The notes: generated from the sequence alone by a model not told the origin. A DNA stretch of 64,000 bases from Labilibaculum antarcticum (GCF_002356295.1 NZ_AP018042.1:4868361-4932360), one strand, 5' to 3'. Shown: positions 8,470 to 18,357, numbered from the stretch's first letter. A program made the numbers and translations.

Positions 8470-10527
8470 TTAGTCTTTTGGAATTGTTACAGTAAATTCA
8501 CTTCCTTTTCCAACTTCGCTAATAACACTAATATCACCGCCATTTTTTTCAATAAACTCTTTACAAAGGATTAGTCCCAAACCCGTTCCTTTTTCATCAT
8601 TTGTGCCTTGGGTAGAAATACCTTCATCAATCTTGAATAGGTTTTTTATCACCTCAGGAGGCATGCCAACACCCGTATCAACAATATGTAGACGAACAAA
8701 ATTGTCCTCCTCAGAGGTGTTAATTGATATTAAGCCCCCTTCGGGAGTAAATTTTATGGCATTGTTAATCAAATTACCAATAAAAATAAGCGATGTGTTT
8801 TTATCAATTGTGAGCGTAATATCAGTAGGAATATTTACAATAATATCTATGTTTTTAGCAACAGCGCTTTGTCCATACAGATTAGCGCAGGTTTCCACTA
8901 ATTCCTTTAAAATAAGAGGCTCTTTACTAATCATAGTATCTCCTGTTTGAGTTCGAGCCCAGGTAAGAAGGTTTATCAGTAATTCATAGGCAAATCTTGA
9001 TGATCTATCTATTTCACCAATCATGTCAATTCTTTCAGTATCGTCAAGTGAATAATAATTTGAATTTAATAATTCGCTAAAACCCAATATTGAATTAAAT
9101 GGTGCTTTAAGATCGTGAGAGATGATTTTAAAAAACTTATCTTTTGTGGCATTCAATAATTTAACTTGACCGTATTGTTCTGTTAGCTTATTGTTTTTTC
9201 GTAAAAGTTCTTCTTTATGCTTTTCTATTAAATTGTTTTTTTGGGAGAGTATTGTGTTGGCATCTTTTTTAATTTTAAAACGACTATATAAAATAATTGC
9301 TATTAAAATTATAAATACGGATAAAGCTATAAATGAGTTTCTTATAGTGGTTTGTTTGGCAATTGCTAAATTTTGAATTTCGCTGTTTTTTCGAAGCAAT
9401 TCATTTTCTTTTTCCTTTTTTTCACTGTCATATTTTGTTTGCATTTCGGCCATTTGTTTCGAGCTATTTTCAGTATAAATACTATCTTTTAGCGAAACGA
9501 ATTTTTCCAGATAATTCAATGATTTATTGAATTCACCAACAGCCTTATATAGCTCAGAGTAATTTTTATAGATATCTAATTTTTCTTCCCTTAAATTCAA
9601 TTCAGTAGCTAAATCAAATGATTTTTTGTAATAAGCTAGTGCTGAGTCATATTTTTTTAGTTCTTTATGAATGAGCCCAATACTTTTATTTGCAAACAAC
9701 ACACCAATTTGATCATCAATTTTAGTGCTAAGTGTAAGAGATTTTTCAAAATATTCTATTGCACTGGTAAAATTTTTAAGATGATATTCTGTGTTTCCAA
9801 TATTATATAAGCTTATTGTTGTTCCATAACTATCTTTATTGTTTTCATTAATTCGCAAGGCTCTTTTGTAGCAAGCTTGAGCTTTTTTATAATTATTTTC
9901 AGCTTCATAAATACTACCAAGCGTATTTTCTTGAACCGCTAAAATCCCGCTTTTACCATGTTTTTTGTTTATGCTAATAGCTTCCTGTGTATATTCGAGA
10001 GCTTTACTGTAATTGTTTTGAGCTAAATATACAGTACTAAGGTTACTTAGGATTTTGGACGTTAAATCAGTGAATCCTTTGTCTTCTGATATTTTTAAGG
10101 CCCTTAAATAATGTGATAATGCATTTTCGTAATTGGCGAGATCTTTATAAACCATTCCCAGGTTACTTAATAGAGAGCTAATTCCTTTAGAGTCTTTAAG
10201 ATTCTCATATATTTTAAAAGCCTTTTGGTAATTTTCTAAGGCAAGATGTAGTTCGCTTTTCGCCCAATAATTTATTCCTATAGTTTGAAGGGATTTTGCA
10301 ATATCTATTTTACTGTCTTCCTTCAAAGCAATGGTGTGGGCCATATTTGCATAATTAAGACCTTTATCTGGGGAAACATTCCAGTAGGCATAGGCAAGTT
10401 TATTTAATACTTCAACTTTTTCAAGGCCTTGTTTTTCTGGAAGTAAAACTTCAAGACTATCAATTTTAGTTTGAGCAACTAAAATATTCGAAAGAAAAAT
10501 AAGAAGTATTAGATTTACATATTTCAT
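8470..10527 (-). CDS. TPR-containing sensor histidine kinase (paralogue 2)
   Basis: This 685-residue paralogue of the gene just downstream has the same layout: signal peptide (MKYVNLILLIFLSNILVAQ), periplasmic TPRs to about residue 350, one membrane helix, HisKA with IISHDLKAPFNSILGFSEL, and HATPase ending in GTGLGLILCKEF. The two proteins differ visibly across the TPR half but are almost the same from SIYTENSSKQ onward. This suggests divergent input and shared output. No partner response regulator is encoded in the window, so phosphotransfer to a distant regulator is inferred. Confidence 0.9.
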   Translation of the reverse strand: MKYVNLILLIFLSNILVAQTKIDSLEVLLPEKQGLEKVEVLNKLAYAYWNVSPDKGLNYANMAHTIALKEDSKIDIAKSLQTIGINYWAKSELHLALENYQKAFKIYENLKDSKGISSLLSNLGMVYKDLANYENALSHYLRALKISEDKGFTDLTSKILSNLSTVYLAQNNYSKALEYTQEAISINKKHGKSGILAVQENTLGSIYEAENNYKKAQACYKRALRINENNKDSYGTTISLYNIGNTEYHLKNFTSAIEYFEKSLTLSTKIDDQIGVLFANKSIGLIHKELKKYDSALAYYKKSFDLATELNLREEKLDIYKNYSELYKAVGEFNKSLNYLEKFVSLKDSIYTENSSKQMAEMQTKYDSEKKEKENELLRKNSEIQNLAIAKQTTIRNSFIALSVFIILIAIILYSRFKIKKDANTILSQKNNLIEKHKEELLRKNNKLTEQYGQVKLLNATKDKFFKIISHDLKAPFNSILGFSELLNSNYYSLDDTERIDMIGEIDRSSRFAYELLINLLTWARTQTGDTMISKEPLILKELVETCANLYGQSAVAKNIDIIVNIPTDITLTIDKNTSLIFIGNLINNAIKFTPEGGLISINTSEEDNFVRLHIVDTGVGMPPEVIKNLFKIDEGISTQGTNDEKGTGLGLILCKEFIEKNGGDISVISEVGKGSEFTVTIPKD

Positions 10528-10566
10528 TCAATAGAGTATTTACATTCAAAAAGGCCTGTTTAAGGA

Positions 10567-10613
10567 AACGTAAACTATCTATAAATAGTTACCTGATGTA
10601 AAGCTTTATTATA
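10567..10613 (-). promoter_or_regulatory. conserved 47-nt block upstream of paralogue 2
   Basis: This is the second copy of the block at 8352-8398. On the minus strand it reads TTTACATCAGG, then AACTAT-TTATAG-ATAGTT (a 6-bp inverted repeat), then TTTACG. The dyad is perfect here and imperfect in the other copy. A promoter or operator role is inferred from conservation and position only. Confidence 0.45.
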
Positions 10614-10628
10614 GAAATGGTCGTGTTT

Positions 10629-12854
10629 TTATCGAATCTTAATTAGTCGGATCTTGTCAATTCTAACGGAATTTACTTCTTGATTCATATTTTTGTTAAA
10701 TTCCTCGAAGCTGATTTTAAAAAAGTTATTTCTGTTTTGTAAATCAATTGAAAAGGAATTGGAGTAGCCATAATTATCCCAATCATTTTCTCCTCGTTGA
10801 GGAAAAATGACACATCCGGTGTAATCGTTGTTTACCCAAAAACTGCGAATTGCACATTTGTTGTCTGTGTTAATCGGACCGTTTCCGTTTGCATATAAAA
10901 AATCGATATAATACTTTCCTTCATTAGGAATTCGAATATTAAAATAAAATTCCCGATTTTGTTTTTTGTTCAATTCAACGTAGGTCGTTTTGATATTGGA
11001 ATTATAATCTTCCGCTTCAATAATTCTTTCAAAATCCGAATTGTAAATATAAAGAGGCTCACTATAGAATGATAAGTTTCCCTTATCATCATCAGTCTGA
11101 ATTTGAAACTCTGTCGGTTCAGTAATGCTCACTTCCGACATGTATGTATCTTCAGTCTCTAAAAGGAGTTGCCCGTTTTTATACACATTGTAATGATTAG
11201 CGCTTTCTTTTTTCTCCCAAAACAATTGATTCTCGGCAAACCGAAGCGAAGTAGTTTCTGGCGACACTGCATTATCTACCATATTGATTTTTGATTTGGC
11301 AGGCAACTGATTATTCATTCGAATTTCAATTTTGTGTTTTCCTTCCATTTCTTTTGGTACGATCGCATTTTGGTAATATTTTCCATCAAGTGAGTAGTAG
11401 CTAACTTGATCGCCAAACCCGTAAATATCAATATCTAATACAGCATTTTGGTATCGAAGGCCTTTTATACTTTGTTTGCCTTTGTATTCGCGAGGAATTA
11501 ATGGTTTAAACTCCAGATGGTCAGCCGTATAGTTCATACCTATTAAAATTCTGTAAAAGGTAGATAGAGAGCCAGCTACACTCCATAACTGACGATCTGA
11601 ATTAATTTCTGTTCCCTTAAAATCCCCATTTTTTATAAGCAGGTTTTCCTTATTGGTTAAGAAGAGTGCGCTTGAACGGAACATATTGGCAATTCCCCAC
11701 TGAACGCTTTCTACATTATGAGTTTTAGTCGATGCCCAATTCCAGTAAGCCTGCACAAAAGGCCAGATTGCTTCGTTGTGATAAGCTGGTATGTTTGGTA
11801 TTTGAGGATAGAAACAAGGAGTTCCGAACTTGGTTACGGGTGTATTTGAAATAAGCTCATCTTGCCTTTGTTCGTTGGTGATATCCCAAATTATCATGAG
11901 CGCTTCACCTAAAGTTTCCGATTTATCAGAAAGCGTTTGATTTTTCCTTCCATATAGATATTGTCCGAAGTATTTTTTTTCAGGCAACCAAAGTTTTTCA
12001 TTAATACTCCTTTTTAAGGCTTGAGAAATATCTTCGTATTTTTGCACATCTTTGCCTAGCACCTTTCCCATCTTCATCAATACTTGTAAGCTTTGATAGT
12101 GAACAGCTTGAGTCGAAAGACTATAGGAATTAAAAATATCAGCAGGTTCCATCCATTTTGGGTAAGATTGTTCACGCCAGTCCAAAAAAGAAGATTCTCC
12201 TTTAAATAGATATTTCTGATAATCCCAAACAACATTAAGATCATCTTCAGTCGAGTTTTTAATGATAAAATAAACTTTTCTAAGCCAATCCATATCTCCT
12301 GTTGACTTGTACAATTCCCATGCTGCGGTAGACCAAATCATTCTGTCTGAACTTACTGGCCATGAACCACCTGTGCCTGTGTCCTGAACTATTTTCCCGT
12401 GCTTAACTTTCTTTAGTAAGCTCTTTTTCGAGATTTCGGGATTTGTTATTGCCAGAGCCAAAATTATACTATAGCTAATATCACGAGTCCATACACCTTT
12501 CCATTTTGCACCAGTATTAAAAGTGCTGTCAGGAGCTATGTTCTTTTCTATCTCTTCAAGCGAAAGGTTATAAATGGCATCTAATAAAATCTGATTCGAT
12601 TCATATTTGGGGTATTTACTTAGATCGGATTCAAGCTTCCATTCCTCACTACCTAAACCTGGGTAATTGGAGGTAATATGCGAGTTGTTGTGCGCCGTTG
12701 CTGTATATTCTCCTTGTTCTATTCGATTAGGAAATACGGTAAAATCGGAAGATTGATATAAAATGTAATCATCCGGGTTGCACCGATATAAAAGTATAGT
12801 CGATAATGCAATTGTTAGGACAATCAGGCTGGGAATGAAAAACCATTTTTTCAT
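10629..12854 (-). CDS. (alpha/alpha)6-barrel glycoside hydrolase (GH63/MGH1-like) with C-terminal carbohydrate-binding domain
   Basis: The 741-residue protein starts with a signal or anchor segment (FFIPSLIVLTIALSTILLY). Residues about 85-480 look like a six-hairpin glycosidase: WKGVWTRDISYSI, FLDWREQSYPKW, SETLGEALMIIWD and NEAIWPFVQAYWNWA are patterns of GH63-like and glycogen-debranching-type barrels. Acidic residues in the DWRE and NEAIWP segments are candidate catalysts. A beta-rich region follows, then a C-terminal domain from about residue 620 (RIIEAEDYNSNI, GKYYIDFLYANG) that resembles CBM35/CBM6-type modules. It probably hydrolyses an alpha-glucan or alpha-mannoside in the envelope. 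It stands alone, without a SusCD pair. Confidence 0.75.
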   Translation of the reverse strand: MKKWFFIPSLIVLTIALSTILLYRCNPDDYILYQSSDFTVFPNRIEQGEYTATAHNNSHITSNYPGLGSEEWKLESDLSKYPKYESNQILLDAIYNLSLEEIEKNIAPDSTFNTGAKWKGVWTRDISYSIILALAITNPEISKKSLLKKVKHGKIVQDTGTGGSWPVSSDRMIWSTAAWELYKSTGDMDWLRKVYFIIKNSTEDDLNVVWDYQKYLFKGESSFLDWREQSYPKWMEPADIFNSYSLSTQAVHYQSLQVLMKMGKVLGKDVQKYEDISQALKRSINEKLWLPEKKYFGQYLYGRKNQTLSDKSETLGEALMIIWDITNEQRQDELISNTPVTKFGTPCFYPQIPNIPAYHNEAIWPFVQAYWNWASTKTHNVESVQWGIANMFRSSALFLTNKENLLIKNGDFKGTEINSDRQLWSVAGSLSTFYRILIGMNYTADHLEFKPLIPREYKGKQSIKGLRYQNAVLDIDIYGFGDQVSYYSLDGKYYQNAIVPKEMEGKHKIEIRMNNQLPAKSKINMVDNAVSPETTSLRFAENQLFWEKKESANHYNVYKNGQLLLETEDTYMSEVSITEPTEFQIQTDDDKGNLSFYSEPLYIYNSDFERIIEAEDYNSNIKTTYVELNKKQNREFYFNIRIPNEGKYYIDFLYANGNGPINTDNKCAIRSFWVNNDYTGCVIFPQRGENDWDNYGYSNSFSIDLQNRNNFFKISFEEFNKNMNQEVNSVRIDKIRLIKIR

Positions 12855-13188
12855 TTGGATAGTTTTTAATATGCTTTTAAAAGTAACAAATTAAGGAAAA
12901 TTAAAAAGACATATGAAGAAAGAATATTTTAATGTCTGCCGATCGGACTACTAATAATTTCAATATAACAAAGGAGTAATAGGTAGTAGTTGTGCTTATC
13001 AATGTTTAATAATAAGCCAATGTCAGTTGTTTTTAGTTTTAAAATCTGATCGCTAAAAAAGCGACCGAAGTCGCTTTTTATTCATTGTGAATTAGTTGTA
13101 TGTAGTTAAAAGAAACTCTTTGGTTAAATTTATGTAAAAATTTAATGCAAAACAACGCGTGAACATATTAATTTATTATGAGCTGCTG
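12855..13188. other. intergenic region between glycosidase start and OB-fold lipoprotein end
   Basis: I see no gene in these 334 bases. They hold the 5' region of the glycosidase gene and the hairpin at 13056-13079. Confidence 0.5.
13056..13079. terminator. intrinsic terminator hairpin
   Basis: AAAAAGCGAC and GTCGCTTTTT form a perfect 10-bp stem with a CGAA loop. It lies about 110 bp after the stop of the minus-strand lipoprotein gene and is symmetrical enough to work in both directions. Confidence 0.75.
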
Positions 13189-13890
13189 TTATTTTTTCTC
13201 ACCCTGTAGTTTAGCTTCTTCCATGATAACATCATAAGAATAGCCAGCACCAAAATCTTTATTCAATGCAATTGTTCCAGAAACTTCAATAATCTGGCCT
13301 ACAGAAACAACTTCCATGCAGGTAACGGTAAGATCAAAATCGCCTTCGAATTCGGAACCATCTTGAATGTGTATCCAATTCTTACCCATTATGTTTTGAT
13401 TAAACTTGGCAACTTTTCCTTTTACTGTTACTTCTTTTCCCGAGAAATCATCCTTTTTAGAAAAGATATCAGAAATACTTGTTACTCCTTCTGTTTTTTC
13501 TATTGACACCTCAAGTTTTTTTGCCGTTTGCTTCTTCATTTTCGAGGCTTGCATTGGCATTTCATTTGCAATAGGAGTCTCCGAAATGGTATTTAGGAAA
13601 TAAATAACCGGGAAGTCGCGATTTAGCTCCTTGCTGTGAAAGTCTTTCATTTCCAATGCACCTTTATAATAATAGGTTTTACCAACTTCTATTGGGTGTT
13701 GCCCAACCGCTAGCCATAAGTCATTTGTTCCATTTATGTAGGTATAACCACCGGCATTAAAAGTTTCTTTTACCATAATTTGGCTAACTCCAAGTGGGAG
13801 AGGTGCTTCCTTGTTTTCAGTTTTTTTAGATTGGCATGCAAATGAAAAAATTGCAAGTCCTAGAATCATAAGTAATATCGATCTTTTCAT
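13189..13890 (-). CDS. OB-fold-like lipoprotein
   Basis: I use the ATG at 13890 (MKRSILLMILGLAIFSFACQ), which yields a lipoprotein signal with lipobox FSFAC and 233 residues. The longer frame adds 15 residues and spoils the signal. The C-terminal half (FSGKEVTVKGKVAKFN, NWIHIQDGS, IEVSGTIALNKDFGAGYSY) has the look of an OB-fold nucleotide-binding-like domain common in Bacteroidota lipoproteins. The N-terminal half is unrecognised. The function is unknown. Confidence 0.75.
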   Translation of the reverse strand: MKRSILLMILGLAIFSFACQSKKTENKEAPLPLGVSQIMVKETFNAGGYTYINGTNDLWLAVGQHPIEVGKTYYYKGALEMKDFHSKELNRDFPVIYFLNTISETPIANEMPMQASKMKKQTAKKLEVSIEKTEGVTSISDIFSKKDDFSGKEVTVKGKVAKFNQNIMGKNWIHIQDGSEFEGDFDLTVTCMEVVSVGQIIEVSGTIALNKDFGAGYSYDVIMEEAKLQGEKK

Positions 13891-14363
13891 GTAGTTAATT
13901 GTATTGGTGTATTGCCTAAAGATAATAGAAATCATATAGAAAAATAAGTAATTTTAAAGCCTGCTTATTTATTTTGAGTTTAAAGAGGCGTTAAAAAGTT
14001 GTTAACGGCATCTAATTTGATACTGTTTAAGGGATATTATTACTTATTTTCAATTGTATTTTAGTGGATAACGTGAATACTTTACAATATGTTTTTGTAA
14101 AATAGAAAAAGGTCTTTAAGTCTTGTAATCCTTTTTAGAAGGGTGTTGTAGCGTAAACGTTCACCTTTTTACAGATTCTAATTAATGTTGTAAAGTGTTT
14201 TTTTTATAATGAGATATTTCAGTTGTTTGGTATGGAATTATCATTGTGTTTATTTAGACCTAAAATATATATTGTATTCAGTTGCTTGTTCATTTCTATT
14301 ACCGATGAATAGCCTGTATCTTTAATGAGTTGGATTTTTTTAATTGAATAAAGCCCTTTTAGA
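13891..14363. promoter_or_regulatory. 5' region of the redox/terpenoid locus
   Basis: These 473 AT-rich bases separate divergently transcribed genes and must hold the promoter of the long plus-strand locus that begins at 14364. I could not find a convincing -33/TANNTTTG pair, riboswitch or operator by eye. TATCTTTA near 14316 is a weak -7 candidate. Confidence 0.35.
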
Positions 14364-15578
14364 ATGAAAAAATATTCTTTATTATTTGTGTTGTTGATTG
14401 CAGGAACAATGATTTTTGCTCAGGAAAATGCTCAATGGCGAGGTGAAAACCGTGATGGAATTTATGCAGAATCCGGATTGTTAAAAGAATGGCCAATTGA
14501 TGGTCCTGAATTGCTTTGGCATTTCGATGTTCTTGGCGAGGGACACGCTTCAGCTGCAGTTACTGATAAAATGCTTTACACCGCTGGAACAGAAGGCGAA
14601 AATGGTTTTGTAATTGCACTGGATCATTCTGGTAAAACTCTATGGAAAACGGTATACGGAAAAGAATGGATGGAATCTTATAACGGCGTTCGAACAAGTC
14701 CTATGATTTATAATGGTTTGGTTTTTATAATGAGTGGGTTTGGGAAAGTTGTTGCCTTAAATGCTGAAAATGGCGATCTTCAGTGGTCTAAAAATATATT
14801 GGATGACTTTGAAAGCGAAAATACACGATGGGGTGTTACAGAAAATTTGGTAGCCGATGGAGATAAACTGTTTTGTACACCAGGCGGTCCTAATGCAAGC
14901 ATGATTGCTTTAAATGTGAAAACCGGCGAATTGATTTGGAAAGCAAAATCGAATGGCGAAAAATCTGCTTACTGTTCTCCTGCACTGATAAAGCTTCCTA
15001 CTGGTAATTTACTGGTTACTCATACAAATAGTTCAATTATTGGTGTGGATGCAGCAACGGGAGAATTCCTTTGGTCTTTCGAACATCCAAATAAATATTC
15101 AATTCATCCTAATACACCTTTATATCATGATGGTTATTTATATTGCTTGAGTGGTTATGGAAAAGGTGGTGTAATGCTCGATTTGGCTGATGATGGAAGC
15201 AGCGTAACTGAAGTCTGGAGAAATGAAACTCTGGACAATCAAATGGGAGGAGTCGTTTTGCTTGATGGTAAAATATATGGTTCTGGACAAAACAATCGGG
15301 AATGGTTTTGTTTGGATTGGAAAACTGGAGAAACACTATACTCTTCGAAAATGCTTGGTAGAGGAAATGTGATTTTTGCTGATGGGAAATTGTATTGCTA
15401 TGCTGATACCGGTGAAGTTGCACTAGTTGATGTAAGTAATGGAAGCTTTGAAAAAGTGAGTTCTTTTCGCGTTCCTTATGGTGAAAAGCAACACTGGGCA
15501 CATTTAGTGATTAACAATCAAAGAATGTATGTGCGTCATGGAAATTCTTTAATGGTATATTCGATAAAAGCAAAGTAG
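14364..15578 (+). CDS. secreted PQQ-like beta-propeller protein (first gene of the redox/terpenoid locus)
   Basis: The 404-residue protein has a signal peptide (MKKYSLLFVLLIAGTMIFAQ). It opens with QWRGENRDGIYAESGLLKEW, the entry motif shared by several propellers in this locus. PQQ-like blades follow, each with a D/N-xx-TG-xxx-W turn: ENGDLQW, KTGELIW, ATGEFLW. It ends WAHLVINNQRMYVRHGNSLM, shared with the genes at 15605 and 34573. Such blades give a BamB-like eight-bladed fold. The chain is too short and lacks recognisable active-site features of true quinoprotein alcohol dehydrogenases, so PQQ binding should not be assumed. It probably acts in the periplasm as a scaffold, sensor or partner of redox proteins. 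Confidence 0.85.
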   Translation: MKKYSLLFVLLIAGTMIFAQENAQWRGENRDGIYAESGLLKEWPIDGPELLWHFDVLGEGHASAAVTDKMLYTAGTEGENGFVIALDHSGKTLWKTVYGKEWMESYNGVRTSPMIYNGLVFIMSGFGKVVALNAENGDLQWSKNILDDFESENTRWGVTENLVADGDKLFCTPGGPNASMIALNVKTGELIWKAKSNGEKSAYCSPALIKLPTGNLLVTHTNSSIIGVDAATGEFLWSFEHPNKYSIHPNTPLYHDGYLYCLSGYGKGGVMLDLADDGSSVTEVWRNETLDNQMGGVVLLDGKIYGSGQNNREWFCLDWKTGETLYSSKMLGRGNVIFADGKLYCYADTGEVALVDVSNGSFEKVSSFRVPYGEKQHWAHLVINNQRMYVRHGNSLMVYSIKAK

Positions 15579-15604
15579 CCGCTTAAAACTCTAACCTAAA
15601 ACTA

Positions 15605-16855
15605 ATGAAAAGCTTACTCCCAATTTGTATTATTTTACTAGCTCTGTTTACTCAGTGTAATTTCACAAAAGAAAAAAGTGAATGGCGTGGCCCAAACCGC
15701 ACAGGTGTATATACCGAAACAGGTTTACTAAAGCAGTGGCCATCTGAAGGACCTAAAATGCTTTGGCATATAGATAGCCTACCAACAGGATATTCATCCG
15801 TTGCTATAGCGCACAATACAGTTTATGTGACCGGACTAAAAGACTCAATGGATTACTTGTTGGCTCTTGATATGAATGGAAAGCCGAAATGGGAAGTCCC
15901 ATATGGTCGTGGATGGGATGAATCATTTACTGATGCTCGCTGCACACCGACTATTGAAGATGACAGGATTTATCTATCAAGTGGAAGAGGTGACTTAGCT
16001 TGTGTGAATGCAATCACAGGAGAACTTAACTGGCAAGTAAAAGCAAGTGAAAAGTTTGAAGGTGAATATGGAAATTGGGGGATTTCAGAATCTCTTCTTC
16101 TGTACAAAGACTTGGTGTTTTATACTCCTTGTGGAAAGAAAACCACTATGGTTGCATTGAATAAAATGACTGGTGAAACCGTTTGGAAATCGAAAAGTAT
16201 AGATGATAAGCCCGCTTATGTTTCTCCTCTTTTGATTGAAAGAAATGGGAAGAAACAGATTGTTACGGTTACGGAAAATAATGCCATCGGAGTTGATCCT
16301 TCAAATGGTAATATCGATTGGCAGTTTGATTATGGCAGTTATGCTGGAGAACAGACTAAAGCAAATATTAACACCAATACTCCTTTGTATCAGGATGGAA
16401 AGATATTTATAACCAATGGTTACGATCATAAATCCGTAATGCTTGATTTAAGTGAGGATGCAATGTCTGTAAAAGTGGCCTATGTTGATTCCTTACTCGA
16501 TGTACATCACGGTGGAGCAGTTCAAATAGATGGTTATATCTATGGTGCAAATTGGATCAATAATAGAAATGGATATTGGGTTTGCTTGGAATGGGAGACA
16601 GGTAAGAAAATGTATGAGACTGAGTGGGAAAATAAAGGTTCTATCATTTCGGCGGAAGGAATGCTTTATTGCTATGATGAGAAAGATGGTAATGTTGGCT
16701 TGGTAAAGGTTGACCCGAAAGAATTTAAAGTAATAAGTTCATTTAAAGTACCATATGGGAAAGGTCCTTATTGGGCTCATATGGTAATTAATGATGGTGT
16801 ATTATATGTTCGTCATGCCACAGCTCTAATGGCATATTCGATAAAAGAATCTTAA
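15605..16855 (+). CDS. PQQ-like beta-propeller lipoprotein
   Basis: The 416-residue product starts MKSLLPICIILLALFTQCNF, a short signal with Cys near residue 19 that probably becomes lipidated. It then reads EWRGPNRTGVYTETGLLKQW and continues through PQQ-like blades (ITGELNW, MTGETVW, SNGNIDW, ETGKKMY). The C-terminal WAHMVINDGVLYVRHATALM matches its upstream neighbour, so the two are paralogues 26 bp apart. Membrane attachment distinguishes it from the soluble first copy. The ligand is unknown. Confidence 0.85.
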   Translation: MKSLLPICIILLALFTQCNFTKEKSEWRGPNRTGVYTETGLLKQWPSEGPKMLWHIDSLPTGYSSVAIAHNTVYVTGLKDSMDYLLALDMNGKPKWEVPYGRGWDESFTDARCTPTIEDDRIYLSSGRGDLACVNAITGELNWQVKASEKFEGEYGNWGISESLLLYKDLVFYTPCGKKTTMVALNKMTGETVWKSKSIDDKPAYVSPLLIERNGKKQIVTVTENNAIGVDPSNGNIDWQFDYGSYAGEQTKANINTNTPLYQDGKIFITNGYDHKSVMLDLSEDAMSVKVAYVDSLLDVHHGGAVQIDGYIYGANWINNRNGYWVCLEWETGKKMYETEWENKGSIISAEGMLYCYDEKDGNVGLVKVDPKEFKVISSFKVPYGKGPYWAHMVINDGVLYVRHATALMAYSIKES

Positions 16856-16865
16856 ACCATTTTCA

Positions 16866-16898
16866 AGCCTGTCAGGTTTTTACGCCTGCCGGGTTTAA
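16866..16898. repeat. degenerate copy of the CCTGACAGG repeat family
   Basis: AGCCTGTCAGGTTTTTACG followed by CCTGCCGGG resembles the 33-bp palindromes at 26281, 30429, 36821 and 44510, but the arms have diverged. It lies between two genes of the locus. Confidence 0.5.
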
Positions 16899-16932
16899 AT
16901 AATATTATTGAACTGACCTTAAGTTGCAGAAT

Positions 16933-18357
16933 ATGCTGTCCAAAAGAAGCGAAAAAGGATTAATTCTCTTGTCTGTTGTTGTTGCAAGCATCTTGTTTGT
17001 GTATTGGCTGGCTTATAATCCTGTAAAGGATATTCATGCTAGTATCCCGGGAATGGATAATCGTCCGGAACAAAGTGAATCTTCTGAAAGAGTTCTTATA
17101 GGAGAAGGATTTGATCTTTACACTGAAAACAATTCCAGTTTAACTGGGAAATGGACCCAATTTAGAGGAGCAAAATCTGATAATATTTCAACTGATAATA
17201 CAAAGCTAATTAGTAATTGGGGTGCAGGTCCTAAAATTGACTGGCAGGTAGAAATGGGTGAAGGGCATGCAGCCCCTGTTGTTTACAATGGGAAAGTGTA
17301 TGTTCTCGATTACGATGAAGTGAAAAAGGCTGATGCTTTGCGTTGTTTTTCTTTGGAAACGGGAGAGGAACTTTGGCGCAGATGGTATAGAGTTCATATC
17401 AAGCGAAATCATGGAATGTCGAGAACTGTTCCGGCAATCAACGATAAATATATTGTTACAATGGGACCTCGTTGTCATGTTATGTGCACCGATCCTAATA
17501 CCGGAGAATTTCTATGGGGACTCGATCTGGTAAAAGATTACATGTCTGAGATTCCGTTTTGGTATACAGGTCAGTGTCCCATTCTTGATGGTGATGTAGT
17601 TATTCTTGCTCCGGGTGGAAAATCATTGCTAATGGCTGTTGATTGTGCCACAGGGAAAGTACTTTGGGAAACTCCAAATCCAGATAATTGGCAAATGTCT
17701 CATTCATCGGTTATGCCAATGACTTTAGATGGAAAAAGGATGTGGGTTTATGCGGCTATTGGCGGAATTGTAGGTGTTTCTGCTGAAGGCGACGACATCG
17801 GACAAATTCTCTGGAAAACCAAAGAGTTTTCTCCTTCAGTTGTTGCTCCATCGCCAGTTGTACTGAAAAATGGCAAAATATTCATGACTGCTGGTTATGG
17901 TGCAGGTTCCATTTTATTTCAGATAAAAAAGAATGGGGATAGTTACGAAACGCTTACACTTCAGCAATTTAAACCGAAAGACGGTGTTGCCTCCGAGCAA
18001 CAAACTCCAATTGTTTACAAAGATCGAATGTTCGCTATCTTACCTAAGGATGCCGGTGGAATGAGGAATCGATTTGTTTGCTGTGATCCTAATGATTGTA
18101 CTAAAATAGTATGGACGAGTGGAACGAATGATCGTTTTGGCTTGGGACCTTATATTATTGCTGATGGGAAGTTCTTTATTCTGAAAGATGATGGAACTTT
18201 GACTATAGCCAAGGCAAGTACTGAAAAGTTTGAGCTGTTGGATAAAACAAAAGTTTTGGATGGACACGATGCTTGGGGACCTTTGGTTGTAGTGGACGGA
18301 AGATTGTTAATGAGGGATGCCAAACATTTGTTGTGTATTGATATTAGAGCAAATTAA
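16933..18357 (+). CDS. membrane-anchored PQQ-like beta-propeller protein
   Basis: I start at the ATG at 16933 (MLSKRSEKGLILLSVVVASI); a TTG nine bases upstream is the only alternative in that stretch. A single N-terminal membrane helix (about residues 9-29) places the 474-residue chain outside the cytoplasm. After a linker the domain opens TQFRGAKSDNISTDNTK, a looser version of the WRG entry motif, then PQQ-like blades (ETGEELW, NTGEFLW, ATGKVLW). It is more divergent than the other copies, with an unusual pair of Cys in RFVCCDPNDC. It is followed 12 bp later by another anchored propeller, so the two may form an envelope complex. Confidence 0.82.
   Translation: MLSKRSEKGLILLSVVVASILFVYWLAYNPVKDIHASIPGMDNRPEQSESSERVLIGEGFDLYTENNSSLTGKWTQFRGAKSDNISTDNTKLISNWGAGPKIDWQVEMGEGHAAPVVYNGKVYVLDYDEVKKADALRCFSLETGEELWRRWYRVHIKRNHGMSRTVPAINDKYIVTMGPRCHVMCTDPNTGEFLWGLDLVKDYMSEIPFWYTGQCPILDGDVVILAPGGKSLLMAVDCATGKVLWETPNPDNWQMSHSSVMPMTLDGKRMWVYAAIGGIVGVSAEGDDIGQILWKTKEFSPSVVAPSPVVLKNGKIFMTAGYGAGSILFQIKKNGDSYETLTLQQFKPKDGVASEQQTPIVYKDRMFAILPKDAGGMRNRFVCCDPNDCTKIVWTSGTNDRFGLGPYIIADGKFFILKDDGTLTIAKASTEKFELLDKTKVLDGHDAWGPLVVVDGRLLMRDAKHLLCIDIRAN

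Noticed and set aside
15109-15501. 130-codon minus-strand frame within the first propeller gene
   Set aside because: Rich in His, Gln and Ser, as expected for the antisense of a coding region, and it lies wholly inside a well-supported gene.
14364-16855. True PQQ-dependent alcohol dehydrogenases
   Set aside because: Chains of about 400 residues, BamB-like blade turns, and no haem domain or recognisable quinoprotein active-site features. PQQ-like refers to the fold only.
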